A stretch of DNA of 64,000 bases from Telmatactis stephensoni (GCA_029948255.1 JALIZF010001752.1:211501-275500), one strand, 5' to 3'; shown: positions 1 through 12,975, counted from the first letter of the stretch. Made by a program: numbers and translations. The notes: generated by a model from the sequence alone, not told the origin.

Positions 1-2400
1 AGTTGAACTTTAAGTATCAGCTTTAGTGAGAAACAATATGAATTCCATCTGTGTAAACTGATTTTTATATTCAAAAAAATTTCCTTTTTGATAAGTAAAC
101 ACAGGGATTCAAGAACATCTTATGCTGTTTACTTAAGTGTAAAACTCTAAGAGCAAAAGAGAATGAAAGGAAACTAAATGTAAGCCAATAATGTCGGATT
201 TTGAAGCTTCATCATCAACATTAATCCCTAAATAAAAATCCCAGCTTTGTAAGCATTGGTGTAAAAATAAAAATTCTTTTCTTGGCCTTGAAAATGGAAT
301 TCAAGGAAAGTACGTTGACATAATAGTGTAAATATAGAAGGACGGAAGATAGATGCGAGAAACGAAAATTGGAATATGCAATTATTTTATGATTTAAGCA
401 ATCGTAGTTCCTGGAGGTTATCTTCAAATGAGGACTCAAAATCATTATCCTAGGCCAAAAGGTAACGATACGTAATCCCAAAATCATGGCAATAATCCGT
501 CCGGAATGATATCACGATAAGTCCGATTTCCCTTCCACCAGATCGAGGTCTTTGCTGAATGCACGGTGCCATTATTCTATTTTGATATTTGTGTTATGAC
601 AAACTTATTACATAATTCGAGAATGTCCAAAATGACAAAATTTTCAAAATTCTATCTTAAACTTTCATTTTATTTTCCGTCACAGTAGGCATTTTCATTA
701 CCCGACCATCATCTGGATACGGGAAGTAAAAACTCAGAGAAAAAGTCACGTGACTGAGTGTCTTGTGAGTACGAAAGAAGTCATGTCTAAATGATGTCTA
801 TTTTCTCAATTCTTTTTAATTTGTACATGAAAATTGACAATTATTTTTTAGTGGAAAAAGGAGGAAATTAAATTAGCTGCAAGAACAGCAATAGAATCGC
901 GAATAATGGAAGACGAAATGGCCGGTATATCTTTCGTATCTCATATTAGGAACGTTGTTGATTTCGTGTGCTTACCACTAATTCACCATTTTGAAATCTG
1001 TCGAAACTGGAGTAAAAAGCGATACTTTTGGTCAGCGGACTTGCGCGAAAATTCAAAATGGCGCAAATAATTTAAAACCTGACAACTATTATCGATATAT
1101 AAAAACAAGCCTTGTCTGATAGTCTAACAGAGTTGACAGTCCGACCGGCTATAGAAAGTAATTTGTTGACCCTTTACTATTTTCTAATCAAACTAACTAA
1201 GCATTGAGTTAAATTAAAACGAACCGCCAGTGCTATCTCGGTAATAAATCCTGTAGCTAGAGAGTTGGTAAAAATAGGACGTCAAAAATAAAGGAACTAT
1301 ATAATTTTTTGGACTTAAATTGGTTGACAAACTAACGAAGATCTTCGAGATATAAATTATTTGATAAATTTAGCAAAAATGCCAGAATGAGCTTCTTTAA
1401 GAACCAACTTTGTTTGACAATTCAATTAAACAATATCGAGGTCCAAATGTAGCAAAAAATTGTTAAAATGCAGTTCCTCAAGAACACTTGTGCGAGTATT
1501 CTCAGTTCCGGTCCTTTCGTTCAAATTTGTTTCTCAGATTGAAAGCTGTTAATATTTCTTACGTTCTCAGCAAGACAAATGTGGCGTTTGTGCATCCTGC
1601 TTTGGATCACCAATTAGCATATAAACTCAAGAATATTATACAACTTCTGCACAATCACCCTCGTTCGCGAATTGTACGAGGTTTGGAGAAAACTTGAAGT
1701 ATATGGCACTGGTATAGCACCAATTGCAGCACTTGTTATTACTATTTGTATTCCCTTTAGAAACGAATACTCTTTGGTCTGTTTTATGACTAGTGTTTTG
1801 GATAGATGTAACAATTAAGAACTGATCAAAAGGAAAAGTCACGGCATTCTAGGGTACAATTCTCACTTACCGCTTAAACAATTTTCCACCAAAAATGCTG
1901 AAAAAGCTAAAACCAAGTCAACTTCTCTAAGAGTGCTCGTAAAATGCTGGCACGGTGCACGAGAAAGCTGATTCAATTCCTCGCGTGCTGTAGGTCTAAT
2001 GAGGCCTAATATTAACATAGTACGTTGCGGCTTCTATGTGAGAGATATTTGTATAGACGCTTACTTGAAAATAAATCACAAGGCCAATTATTATAGACCC
2101 AAACAATCGAACTAGCCTAACAAAGGATAATTGAACTGAAAGGTTCTTCCTACAATACATAAATATGATTCGGATAAAACAGGAGGTATTGCCAATAGTT
2201 CTAGCAATTAAAGTCAAAAAGTAACTTAAAACGCTATCAAGTTTTAATTTTGTTTTTGAGTGAATGTAATTTATTCAGTATTTTTATATGATGTTGTATG
2301 GAGATGAAAGACAAGATTAAATTGTCTAGATATTTTCTTTAATTATTGACACAGGAATAATTAAAAAAGATAAAAGGGACAGCAGTAACATTATTACAAT
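1..2400. other. Gene-poor AT-rich stretch
   Basis: Apart from the weak two-exon candidate at 686-1070, I see no convincing coding exon, RNA gene or mobile element. The few open frames of 60-75 codons lack family signatures and overlap one another on opposite strands. It reads like ordinary intergenic or intronic DNA. Confidence 0.4.
686..1070 (+). CDS. Candidate 3' exons of an unrecognised gene
   Basis: Two open segments join in phase across a short intron. Segment 1 (686-764) follows a pyrimidine-rich tract ending CAG and stops at a GTGAGT donor. Segment 2 (852-1070) follows TTTTTAG and stays open for 72 codons to a TAA, beginning W-K-K-E-E-I-K-L. The joined peptide is basic and resembles no family I recognise. 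If real, these would be the last two exons of a gene entering from the left edge. Both segments are short and the composition is only weakly coding-like, so chance is quite possible. No function is proposed. Confidence 0.2.
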
Positions 2401-2550
2401 ATCTACTATTTCAATTCTGTTTTCTTTTCTTTCCTTGCTCTTCTTTTTCACTATTTCCCTCTATGCATCTTCCTTTTTCTTTTTGGTTATTTTCTTTTTT
2501 TCCTCCTTCATTCTTTCCATGTCTTTTCCTTCATTCTTTCCATGTCTTTT

Positions 2551-2810
<260 letters not shown>

Positions 2811-3542
2811 GTATCTTTCTTTCTTTGCCCTACGTTCCCCTTCTCATGAACTCTCTATATCTTCGTTCCTTTCTCATCTTGTTTTAGTGAATGGGATATC
2901 AGTTTTTCAATCTTATATTATCTTTATTAATATCTTCATTCTTGGTTATTAAACGCTCTTTCAACCAAGAGCCCAATCTAGAGACGAGTATCTAACCAAT
3001 ATAAAATTCAAGTCTTTATTGGGCTAACTGGGTTGTTTTCAATTTTTTTCCTGAAAATTAAATTTCTCTCTTATTTTTATTTAATTAGTAAACCAACACA
3101 TCGGTTTGGAAGCGATCTCAATAACAGAGCTCTTAATACTTTTGGCGTCATGTTTATCTCATTTCAAAGAACTTGCTATTCTCTTGAGCATATTTATTAA
3201 GTAATATATCTGATGAAGACGAAAAGTCACTTTTTATCGATGAGACCGATATTTTTAGCTTAGAAAATCCCAGTTAAAGTTAATGTAAATTAAGAAAATT
3301 ATTTACCGTAAGGATTTACGTTACGGCACGGCGTAGTGATTTCTATCCCCTCTCCGGCCCCCTTCACTGTTGCTAGATAAAGCAGAATTGTGCAGCGCGC
3401 TGTGAAAAGTAGCTGATAGTGAGTGTGAGAGTATAGTGTCCCCCACTTAGTGCGCAAGCGCTGGAAGACATAGACACTTAAATAAACAGTTATTATTATT
3501 GTGATAAAGCTTCCATTTGGACGAACCAAGGGAGTAATAACT

Positions 3543-3697
3543 ATCGAAATAATTTTTTCCAAGCATCCATCGATCACTTAATAGATAACCCTGCAGGTTC
3601 ATGATCAAATAGCGTGTCGAAATTATTTTTTCTAAGCATCACTTCAAATCCCCTATTACCATTGAAATCACTTAATAATTACTAACCCTGATTCAAA
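3543..3697. repeat. Imperfect direct duplication
   Basis: The block around 3543-3600 (CGAAATAATTTTTTCCAAGC, then CACTTAATA and AACCCTG) recurs at about 3619-3697 with substitutions and a small insertion. It is probably a local tandem duplication within old repeat DNA. The surrounding 3.3-4.1 kb holds no recognisable gene. Confidence 0.5.
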
Positions 3698-4542
3698 TGG
3701 CCAGAGCCATGGAAATCTCCGTTAAAGACTCCTTTAACATAGCAAAACAAGTGAATTTTAAAAGTTCTGTGCTATTAGGAAAGTTGAATAACTTATCAGA
3801 ATCATTACATGATAAACAATTTCTATCGAATTATAAACATATTGCATTACCTCTTATATCCTGTCTGACTAGCTGTATTATCAATGGACCATATGGCGAC
3901 CCTGCAGAAGAGTGGAGAGGTGGACCTAGGTTGGATCTAATTATCCTTTAAATAGACATTATTAAAAGTATGAATCAATCGATCTTTGAAAACATAATCT
4001 GAGATTCTCGTCCCGACTTGTATCATGGGATCATGGCTGCCGACCGAAACTGTCGTGCCATACTCAGCAGGGAGTAGGTCAATTTCAATATACACACCAC
4101 AGGCGGTCTATTCTTTGTGTTCTTTAATATGTGCGGTGATGCAGTTCTGCGTTATTTTTTATGCAGTTTTGCGGTTATTTTTTTTATCCTAACCTGCGGT
4201 TTTGCGGTTTTTGACTTCGGATTTTGTACACGGTTTGCCGTTTTGAGGATTTTGAGGATTTTTTTGAGTTTTTTTCTTCTTAATTTTGTTTGCGGTTTTG
4301 CGGTTTCCATAACCCCCTTACGACCCCCTCCTTGAAATAGAAAGAGAAATGTAATTCTTCCTAACTTACTATAGTCGTTCATTGCACCATGGACACTATA
4401 TATATGCAATAAAATGAGGGGGTCACCATCCTGGTTAATTTCGTGCCACATGACCTTAAAATATGACAAATTATGGCCCTGATGGCTGCAATATGGCTGT
4501 AAGGTCGTGTACCGGTGGGGGGGGGGACCCCTATATATAAGA

Positions 4543-4865
4543 GGACGGGGATGCTCGTCGGAAATTTTGAAAATGACCCCTAAAAGGTACCTGAGTGGGA
4601 GTGGCAACAATTCATTTCTACCCCTAAAAGGTACCAATTCAAAAACAATAATAAAAAATTAAAGTAATGAAGCATTTGTTATCGATGTGCTTTGAAGATC
4701 AATTCAATTCGTATCATCGAAATCGTCCCTTTCATGCTTATTTTAGATAGTTTATTTACACCAAAACAGTACCTTTCTCTGATAGTCCACTTATATCTGA
4801 GACACCCTAAAAGGTACCAGATTGCAGATTTTGACCCCTAAAAGGTACGACGAGCATCCCCGTCC
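4543..4865. mobile_element. MITE-like element with 18-bp inverted ends
   Basis: The left end GGACGGGGATGCTCGTCG (4543-4560) is the exact reverse complement of 4848-4865. The interior has four CCCTAAAAGGTAC-type motifs, two near each end, and no coding capacity. The same interior motif recurs in the element at 49537-50037, so they belong to related families. A target duplication is not obvious. Confidence 0.75.
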
Positions 4866-4882
4866 ATTTACGATTGGAGTCC

Positions 4883-4921
4883 CACCCCTCCCCCCCCCCC
4901 CCCCCCCCACCACCCCCGGGG
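4883..4921. repeat. Poly-C tract
   Basis: This is a near-uninterrupted run of C directly right of the MITE-like element. Its length is likely unreliable in an assembly. Confidence 0.9.
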
Positions 4922-5236
4922 TCCTGTAACGGGAAATCAAATGAAAAAAACATATTTCTTGTGAAAAGTATTAAAGCAAGTTACAAAAGGTAATCGTTTT
5001 TACACTAGCTAAGCTAAGCAATGGATCATGTTCAAGTAATATCAGTAATATTGTACAAATGCCTGTAACCTTATTGATGAAATATGGAACTACGTGTGGT
5101 CTTGAGAGTCGTCCTGAAATCAAACCCTTTAGCTATTTTTACCAATGAATATATGCGTTTGAGAAATGTCATATTTTTCACATTTCGTATGTGTATGCTC
5201 TACAGTCTTCTAAGTCAATATGGGAAATAAAACTTA

Positions 5237-5499
5237 GGGGTCACCATTCTTGTTTGCAAGATGTTTTATATAACATCTTCAATTAAATCGAGCTGGCCAT
5301 GAAACAACGCTTTTCCGAGAGAGGGCTGGTGCGAGATTTGCAAATATTACTATCTATCACCCCAAAGTTTAGAAAATGTTCCGAATTGCGTTTTATAGCG
5401 TTTTTACACGTAATTGGAATGAAAATGCTCACAAATAAAAGTTATAATTCTATGTTTTTCGAAACATTTTCACTTTGCAAAACAACGTGAATCACCTTA
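5237..5499. mobile_element. Partial relative of the TTAA element
   Basis: From GGGGTCACCATTCTTGTTTG to the end CACCTTAA, this stretch parallels the right half of the element at 5716-6475: the same order of a GGGGTCAC block, a GAGCT/TCGAG block, a CACC-AAAG block, and a terminal RTCACC/ATTACC next to TTAA. The left end was not located. It is probably an older truncated copy. Confidence 0.55.
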
Positions 5500-5715
5500 A
5501 ACACAAGCGCGCAAAATAGTAGCCAATGGACGCTTCCAATTTTCCACGAGGAGTTCTCCAAATAGAAATATCAAACACACAAAAGCTCTCATGAAAAAGG
5601 AATCGGATATTAAACAAATTAGAAAAAGCGTTAACTTTCGAAGTTATGGCAGATTTTGGTGTTTCAGAACCCCCATTAACATCTTTCTGCATTCTTCGCC
5701 ATTTGCTTGCCTTAA

Positions 5716-6475
5716 GGTGATTCCTCTGTAATAGATCCTACCGATAGAAATCGCTTAAAATTTGATATTTTGTAGGTTTTGAGTTACTTATCTCGTAACT
5801 AACAAAAAAAGAGGGGGTCACGGTACTTGTTTAGGAAATATTTGGCTTGATAGACAAGGGTATTTTAGCGATTTCGCGCGAACGTTCGATGTTTTCCAGC
5901 TAATTCGTTGATATGTCTATCTGGTCTCAGAAAAAGACTCCAAAACTCAGAGTTAGCAGTATTTTAGTAGAAACAGGTAAAATAGTAAAATATCTAGCAA
6001 GAAAACTTATTTTAACTTCGATAACGCATTTCATTGGAACATTTTTTGCATCATTTAGAGAGCAACATACCCCCGAAATGTTCGATTTTTGGCATTCTAG
6101 GGCTCAAATATACACAAAAAAGCGTCAAATTTTCCATGTTCCTATCGATAGATTTTCTTAATTTTCAAATATGTTGCGTAAATCATTGCGTGAATGCAAG
6201 TTTTGAAATAAGAAATGGGGGTCACGGTGCTCGTTTGCGAGATATTTTGTAAAACATCATCATAATAGAGCTAAAAACGGCACTTTTTCGAGAAGGGAAT
6301 GGGGCGAGTTTCGCAAAACTTGTTTTTTTATCGCACCAAAGATTAGAAAAATTTCCAAAATCGAGTTTTGTACCCTTTTTGATTATACCTTGAAAGAAAA
6401 TGCTCGTAAAGTCGCGATTTATGCTTTTTGAACCATGCGCAGTAGGCGTGCGCGGTGCAAAACAGAGGAATTACC
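5716..6475. mobile_element. TTAA-flanked 760-bp non-autonomous element
   Basis: The ends are inverted repeats (GGTGATTCCTCTG left, CAGAGGAATTACC right), flanked by TTAA at 5712-5715 and 6476-6479. The sequence just left (5665-5715) joined to the sequence right of 6476 is found uninterrupted at 7493-7552, which is an unoccupied site in a duplicated flank. A TTAA target duplication is typical of piggyBac-like elements, but the termini are not the classic CCC/GGG form, so the superfamily is uncertain. There is no transposase frame; the 72-82-codon frames inside are not recognisable. Confidence 0.85.
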
Positions 6476-7194
6476 TTAATTTATCTACTTCTTCCTGATT
6501 CATACTCGGACCATATTACTTACGTTAATGCTGTGCACTTCAAATTTTGAAATCTGAACACTACTGATTGGAAGGAAGTTTTGGACTACGTTCTTCAGTC
6601 AAAGGAACAATACCAAAGGAAATCTAAAATGAGCATGTGTTTTTAAAATTGATTAGAATTTTTAAAATTAAAATTGTCTTCTTTTCCTTCCGTTGAAATT
6701 TCCTATTATTGTCACCAGTCTGAAATGTACTGCAATTAATGGAATCCTCATAAAAAAGGATTAGATTGGATTCGGGGGCGCGTTATCACTATTTTCGAAA
6801 TTTGTTGAATTTATTCCATTCATATACCAATCACTGATATCAATCTATTCTTGATTGGTAAACAAATGAACAAACTCACATTATAAACTTTGAGCCACCA
6901 CCTTCTTGTCCAAGACAAAAAACATCATTTTAAGACTACACAGCTTTCATCAGAATTCTTTTTACTATTTTTGCATTGTATAGTTTACTTTCAGTTTTAG
7001 CTGTTGTTGAGCGCCGTGTTGAGTTTGTCGAGTTTGAGAATCATTACCGTTGTTTATTCAATACATAATTCGAATACATACACCATTTAATATTAAGCTA
7101 AGCAATTATTGGATGAGGTCGAGTAGGATATGAGGAATTATTAAGGCCGAGGTTTTAATTCCCCATATCCTACGAGAAACGAATTCAATAATTG

Positions 7195-7490
7195 TTTTAT
7201 TATTTTTTGAAAATAATTATTTCTCTGTTGTGCTTTGTTGACAAGAATACATCATGTACATGTTGTTGTTGTTTTCCCGCTTTTGGCATGAACCGCATAA
7301 ATTAGCGTGACGTCATACCGCAAGCTAATTTTCCATATTCGAGAAAATTACGTCATAACTTCGAATAATGGTTTTCAACATTTTCATAACTCCAAATTTG
7401 GGCAGCTAGCCGGCGACTATGGTAATTTATCCGGTGGCTCTTAGCCAATCAAATCTCTTGAATTATTTTCAAAATATAATAATACAAAAT
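7195..7490. mobile_element. Possible MITE with AT-rich inverted ends
   Basis: The left TATTTTTTGAAAATAATT and right AATTATTTTCAAAATATAAT are inverted copies with mismatches. The interior carries a short GC-richer core (GCTAGCCGGCGAC). It is non-coding. The simple AT-rich ends make the call weak. Confidence 0.4.
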
Positions 7491-7492
7491 AT

Positions 7493-7552
7493 CAGAACCC
7501 CCATTAACAGGCTTTCTGCATTCTTCGCCATTTGCTTGCCTTAATTTATCTA
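7493..7552. repeat. Duplicated flank with empty TTAA site
   Basis: This is near-identical to 5665-5715 (shared CATTCTTCGCCATTTGCTTG), but here TTAA is followed directly by TTTATCTA, the sequence that lies right of the 760-bp element at 6476. It therefore represents the pre-insertion state of that locus. Confidence 0.85.
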
Positions 7553-7983
7553 GCTTTGATTTGATTTGATTATTCTAGCTTTGATTTGAAGTATTGTCCT
7601 ATACCTCCTGTAACTTTTAGTAAATTTATTTGATAGAGTGCTCGCACTTAATGCGTGAAACAAATAGTAATAATTACTACTAAATAGTGTTGATTAGACA
7701 ATAGGAAACAAAGGAATTTGCATAACTTATCACCTATTTTGTAATATTTATGTTGCACGGATTTAGTGCAAGCACTCTAACTATACGTATATATATATAT
7801 ATATATATTCCCTTTTGATTTAAAATATCTAGTCTTGTATTTCCTGTAACTTTTTAGTAAATCTATTCCATAACTATATATTTCTTCCTTTTTGACAATT
7901 TATATGATATATATTTTTTGTACAGATAGTTCATTTATCAGCCCTTCCATCTTATAAAAGTATTTTTTTCCTACCTGTTTCTA

Positions 7984-8028
7984 GGTTGCAAGAGCTAGTT
8001 TAACCCCTAGGGTTGTTCTCTTGCAACC
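7984..8028. other. Short perfect hairpin
   Basis: GGTTGCAAGAG (7984-7994) pairs perfectly with CTCTTGCAACC (8018-8028). A second inner palindrome (AACCCCTAGGGTT) lies in the loop. It may be a tiny MITE remnant or a structured transcript end; neither can be decided from sequence alone. Confidence 0.5.
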
Positions 8029-8287
8029 TCCACAATTTTTTGTGTGTAAAATATTATATTATTGTATTTTTACTTACTGCCTTTTTATTAGAACACCGTT
8101 AAAATCATAAAAACGACGACACTTTGAATTAGTGCTGTTCGTTTGTTTTCTTTGTTAGTTTTTTGCTTGATTTTTTGGTATTTGAGCTGTTAGGTATTTT
8201 TTAGGGTCGACAATTTTGGCATTTGGGTATTTTTTAGGGTACGTTTTGGAGGTTTCCGACGATCATCCCTAGCGTTTTGACCCCGAA

Positions 8288-9916
8288 GATAAATAAATAG
8301 ATAAATAAATAACTTTATTTTAACTGATAAGACCAATCAGCAAATCTTAAAAGATTCGCTGGTATAAACTGGTGATCAGTATAATAAATCTGATAAATAT
8401 ATTTATGAAATCGATGTAAAAAAATCGGTTGACATTAAAATCTAAAATCTATAAAATCTGAAACATTGAAAAATTCTTAAAATATATAATAAAAAATAAA
8501 ATCTAAATACGTCTGATGAAAATAATGAAAGGGAAAACCAATATACTTATCTTAGACTACATAAATGGCTAGATTTGTCATTTTCTAAGAAATACTTAAA
8601 AACTCTAGCCTTAAATCTAGGTAAAGATTGTATCTCTCGAATGTCCCTCGGTAGAAGATTCCACTCCCTAGCAGCAGCACATTTAAATGATGTTTGACCC
8701 ATTTTGGACTTGGTAGCAACAATGTTCAATAATGTAGAATCTCTAAGATCTCTGGTATGAAAAGCTGATCTCTTAAGGAGATAGCCTTCTAACTGCTGCG
8801 GGCAATTTACATTATGTATAATCTTAAATACAAGTTGAAGTGTTAAGAACCTACGTCTGCTCTCTAACGATAATAAAGAAAGCTTAGTACGCATTTCTTG
8901 GGAACACGTCTTACGATAATACGCATGGCCTGATTTTGTAACCTTTCTAAACGTTGTGAATTGTTCTTTCCACAATCTCCCCACACAATACATCCATAGT
9001 CTACTATAGGTAATATTGTTTGCTTATAAATAGTTAGAAGCACCTTTTGACTAAGAAAGGGTGCAATTCTATTTAACATCTTAAGCTTAGGATATATTCT
9101 AGATGCTAAATATGAAATATGCTTATTCCAACAAAGATAGTTATCTATATAAACACCTAAGTATTTAAAGTGTTTCAATAGCTTTCCATCCAGAGTGATT
9201 TGTAGGTCGGGGGCGTTTTTCACTGCTTGTCTTGATCCAATCAGGATTGCCTCGGATTTCTTGTGATTGCTGATGAGACCATTGGTATTGAGCCAAGCAC
9301 TTACTCGTCCAAGAACATCATTGACACACTGTTCAGCAACTTTAACATCTTTAGAGCTGGCGTGAATCTCTGTGTCATCGGCGTACAATACAACAGCACA
9401 GCTACCACAGACGTCCGCGATGCCATCTATATAAATATTGAATAGAGTCGGGCCTAATACAGACCCCTGCGGTACTCCATGGGTAATCGTCAATTGCTGT
9501 GAATCGGTTCCACCACAAGAGACAAACTGAGATCTTCCAGATAAGTAACTTTTGAACCATTCATACTCTTTGCCATTAACACCATGTCAAGCAAGCTTCT
9601 GTAGCAAGACATCATGATCTATAACGTCAAAGGCTTTCCTTAAATCCAGAACCTCACATACCACTTTCTCAGTTCTATCCATAGCCATTTTCCATGAGTC
9701 TACAGCTTGGATTAGGGCAACTGTTGTTGATGAATGTTTCATGTAGGCGAACTGGTATTGTTGTATTAGACCAGCTTCGTGCGCAGCAAAGCTAACAAAA
9801 GCCTTGTTTGCAAGGGATTCTTGATATCTACCATTCGTGGAGCCGGAGCTGCCTAATCGGAAGCAGCAAATAGCTTCTTCTTCTTCTTCTTTTTTTTTTT
9901 TTTCGCGTTCAAGCAT
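8288..9916 (-). mobile_element. Decayed 5'-truncated LINE (reverse transcriptase)
   Basis: Read on the minus strand, this is the C-terminal two-thirds of a non-LTR retrotransposon polymerase. Part of the palm is at 9916-9590 (FDVIDHDVLLQKL). Motif B, GVPQGSVLGPTLF, begins near 9478. The catalytic YADD box sits near 9380, followed by the thumb (YLGV, and IVDYGCIVWG) and the usual C-terminal basic domain to 8547. A TAAA-type tetranucleotide tail at 8288-8312 marks the 3' end. An in-frame TGA (9587-9589) and a frameshift between 8864 and 8993 inactivate it. No endonuclease domain is present, so the copy is 5'-truncated. It looks closest to CR1/jockey-like clades, but the clade is a guess. A TTC repeat and poly-T at 9877-9904 abut the truncated end. 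Confidence 0.93.
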
Positions 9917-9949
9917 GGGGCAACACTGAAAACTATTCAGCTAAAGCAT

Positions 9950-10262
9950 AACTGTTGTACAAAGCTAAAATTATTACTTTAAGAAAGTTTAGGTTGTTTG
10001 TAAGTGGTTTTGATTAATAAAAATTGAATTAAAAGTGTTTAATCCAAAGTGAAAATTTGTATCTGCAAAAATGGGTTTTAGGCCTTCTTTCGCTGAATTG
10101 CCATATATTTCTTTACATTCAGCTTGAAAGTTGCTAAATTTGAACAGTAAAAGTACAGGCATTATATCTTTAAGACTTAAAAGTCTTATACTAATAGATC
10201 AATTCTTAACTGATAAAATTAGAATTTGAGTGTTAATCCGAAACGAAAATTGGTTTTAAAGT
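9950..10262. repeat. Receptor-block flank, copy 1
   Basis: This segment includes AACTGTTGTACAAAGCTAAA, a TTAATCCAAAG-type phrase, TTTACATTCAGCTTGAAA and a closing GTGTTAATCC. The same ordered phrases recur at 12668-12975 and 17395-17692. Copies 1 and 2 lie just 3' of the two receptor genes as transcribed, which marks the borders of a duplicated unit. Confidence 0.75.
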
Positions 10263-10480
10263 GTGGACGACACTTTTAAGATGAAACTTTCGAGAGTCCT
10301 GCTCTCATCATCAGCAATGAGTGATTACACAAACGAAAATTAAAACTTGTACAGGGGGCTTACATAGAAGAATTGAAGCCAAAATGATGTTATTTAACAT
10401 GACATCTGTGATCGTTTGATCCGAATGTGATATTTTAGGGGGTTGATCCTTTTTTTCCCCTTAATTCCTTTATCTTTTAG

Positions 10481-11376
10481 TCAATTCTGACCTAAAAGTT
10501 CCAAGCAAGCCATTCTCATATCCCTGTTCATCACACCATAAATGACAGGATTTAACAGCGAGTTCATAAGAGTTAGAGAATGCATGAGCGGTTCTGCTAT
10601 TTTTCGCCAAGAATCTTTCATGACCATCGTGGAGAGCAACAAAATAGGAATAAGTCTAGTAAACAGAAACCCTACAGCAAGATACATAGCAATCCGTGCG
10701 GTCTTTTTTTCTGCGTTGATGAGCGTGGAACTTTGCTGGTTTTGCTGAGATTCGTCCTCGATCTGCAATTGGTTGCGAATAACAATCTTCCTCCAGATCA
10801 AAACCACAAATACCAAGGTACCTACTTGTACACGTAGTCAACACTATAAAGGTATAATTTTCCATTTGTCGCTTATCAGTCTTATGACGATTAAAACAAC
10901 AGCAATCAGCCAGGAGGCAAAAACGGCGCGATAAAGTCGTTTCTTAGACACATTACTAACATGCCAAATGGGATACTTTACACACAAGAAGCGCTCACAG
11001 CTCAGTTGGATGACTTGAATCGTGGACACATGGCAGACCATTGATTTAGCGACAAAGAAGACTAAATCCAAGTCACAGTTTGGATCAAGCTTCATTTGGT
11101 ACAATACCTCCTTTGACAAGAACAAAGGAAAGGCTAACAACACCAGTCACAAAATCGATCACTGCTAAAGCACTCACAAAAACATTGCTTTTGGTTCTCA
11201 GGGATGGCTTCTTGTAAACCGCTAAAAGAATAAAAAAGTTGAGAAGGATAACCAAAGGACACGACAGGCCTGTTGCTATGACTGCAGAGAGGGATGCTTG
11301 CCAAGGAGACTGGAGTTACTTGGTCGGGATCCTTGACTTTGTCAGAGAATGTCACACAGATACTGAATAGATACAT
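10481..11376 (-). pseudogene. Frameshifted class A GPCR pseudogene
   Basis: This is a broken paralogue of the intact receptor at 13334-14284. Matching pieces appear in order on the minus strand but in shifting frames: an N-terminus from 11376; TM1-TM2 (IATGLSCPLVILLN, then KKPSLRTK) in a second frame; TM2/3 to TM4 from about 11143 (KEVLYQMKLDPNCDLDL, then CERFLCVKYPIWH); and TM5 to the tail from about 10816 (YLAVGFLFTRLIP, NPVIYGVMNRDMR). Frame changes fall near 11300, 11145 and 10850. The TM7 piece keeps NPVIY, closer to the family norm than the intact copy. Three or more lesions make sequencing error an unlikely sole explanation. An alternative is a spliced gene, but no splice sites fit the breaks. 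Confidence 0.85.
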
Positions 11377-11999
11377 GGCGAAACTTGAAGGACTTGACGA
11401 GCTGTATATATGTGCTGTTTATATGATGCCAATTACTTAATTCTGTGAAGTCGATCGAGTCTGAGCTGTTTGAGCTGTTTGTGCTGTTATACACGATGCC
11501 AATTACTTCCTGTGAAGTCGAGTCTGATCAGATGGCTCCACTTCCCGTGCTCATCAACCTTTGAAGAGAAATTTAGCTGGCAAACAACGCCAAATTAACT
11601 GAGAGTCTGAATCAGGATATGGACTAATCAATACCTATTCAATCTGTGATTAGTTATTAAAATATGTGTAATAGAAGGTAAAGGTGAAGCAACCTTATTT
11701 AAAAGGGGTACTTGGATGGAAATAAATCAAAATTGGAAATGACTTGAAACTTAGTAAAACCTATATCTGTACGACTCCCAATAATCACCAAAAGTAACAT
11801 TTTCTTTACATTCAAACGAGACGAATAGAAATTGTCAAGTATTTAAGCATTTCAGTGGTGAGTAAATGACATAATTTACTCAACCCTATTGTTCTTCAAG
11901 ATTCAAGATTGAGAACATAGAAATTGGAATTGACCAAAACTGCACAGCTTTTATGAAATTGCCATTATCTAATTGCAGTTTTAATTCTGAATTTTGAAA

Positions 12000-12975
12000 T
12001 TTTACCAAAAATTTGAAAGTTTTAGTTTAGCACTTTAAAATTCTATATATATGTATAGAAAAGATTTTGGAACGCAGGTGGATGGTACAATTAAATACAC
12101 TAATATAAAAGGTTGAACGATAAGAACAATTTAGCGCCTCATTGTTAATCTAAAAAGGTTTTGGTTAATGGTTGAAGTGGGTGGCGTAGTGCGTGGTTCG
12201 GAATTAGAAGAACTGTTTGAAAATCATTCATAATGCGTAGGACGTTGCATCGAAAACGAAAGTGAGCAAACAAGACTACTGAGGTCTGCGAAATGCAGTG
12301 TGAAAGTTGCTGAAGCAAACGAAGAGAAATAAAACCTGGATATTGATTATTTTGAGCTGCTATCCTTTTTTATCCTACCAATGAATTTTGAATTTTAAGA
12401 TTTTGCCAATAATTTGAAAGTTTAATTTACTTCAACTTTGTATTGTACGCGCGCGCTTCTCGCTGCTTTTCATTGCAGTAGGCAAGGGGGGGGGGGGGGG
12501 GGGCATGCACGTTTATACATTCAGCATTCGGACATGAGGCAAAACTCGTGCTTATTGTCAAACTACTAAGACGAATATACAGAATTTATTACAAGAGAAA
12601 GATAACCAACATGGAATGCCATCAAAAAAGTTTTGTGAATTTTGAATAAAAAACATTCACTGTAGCGACGTTTTTTTAGCGAGTAGTTTTGGCCGATGAA
12701 AGTTGAATCAAAGTGTTCATCCAAAGCAAAACTTTGGATCGAAAATGAGGTTTAGGCCTTCCGGCATTTGTTCATTTGCTGTATATGTTTTCTTTATATT
12801 CAGCTTGAAAAAGCTTAATCCCAGCACAACTTAAGAAAAAGTCTTTGTACAACTCAAAAATCCGTTTTAAATTAACAAGTATTTTATCTTCGTACATCAG
12901 TTTTTAACCGGTAGAAAAAGGATTTCAGTGTTAATCCAGATCGAAAATTTGAATTAATATTCGCTCGTATGTCCA
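12000..12975. repeat. Duplicated receptor-block flank, copy 2
   Basis: 12000-12660 matches 16285-17030 (shared phrases ACGCAGGTKGATGGTACAAT, GCGAAATGCAGTGTGAAAGT, CATTCACTGTAGCGACG), and 12668-12975 matches the other receptor flanks. This identifies upstream and inter-unit DNA of a tandem duplication. It contains a poly-G run at 12486-12503. No gene is seen between the two receptors. Confidence 0.8.

Noticed and set aside
3697..3951. 84-codon plus-strand frame (MARAMEISVKDSFN...), with some resemblance to a retroelement gag start
   Set aside because: No recognisable domain, no adjacent polymerase or LTR pair, and the match to gag proteins is only an impression.
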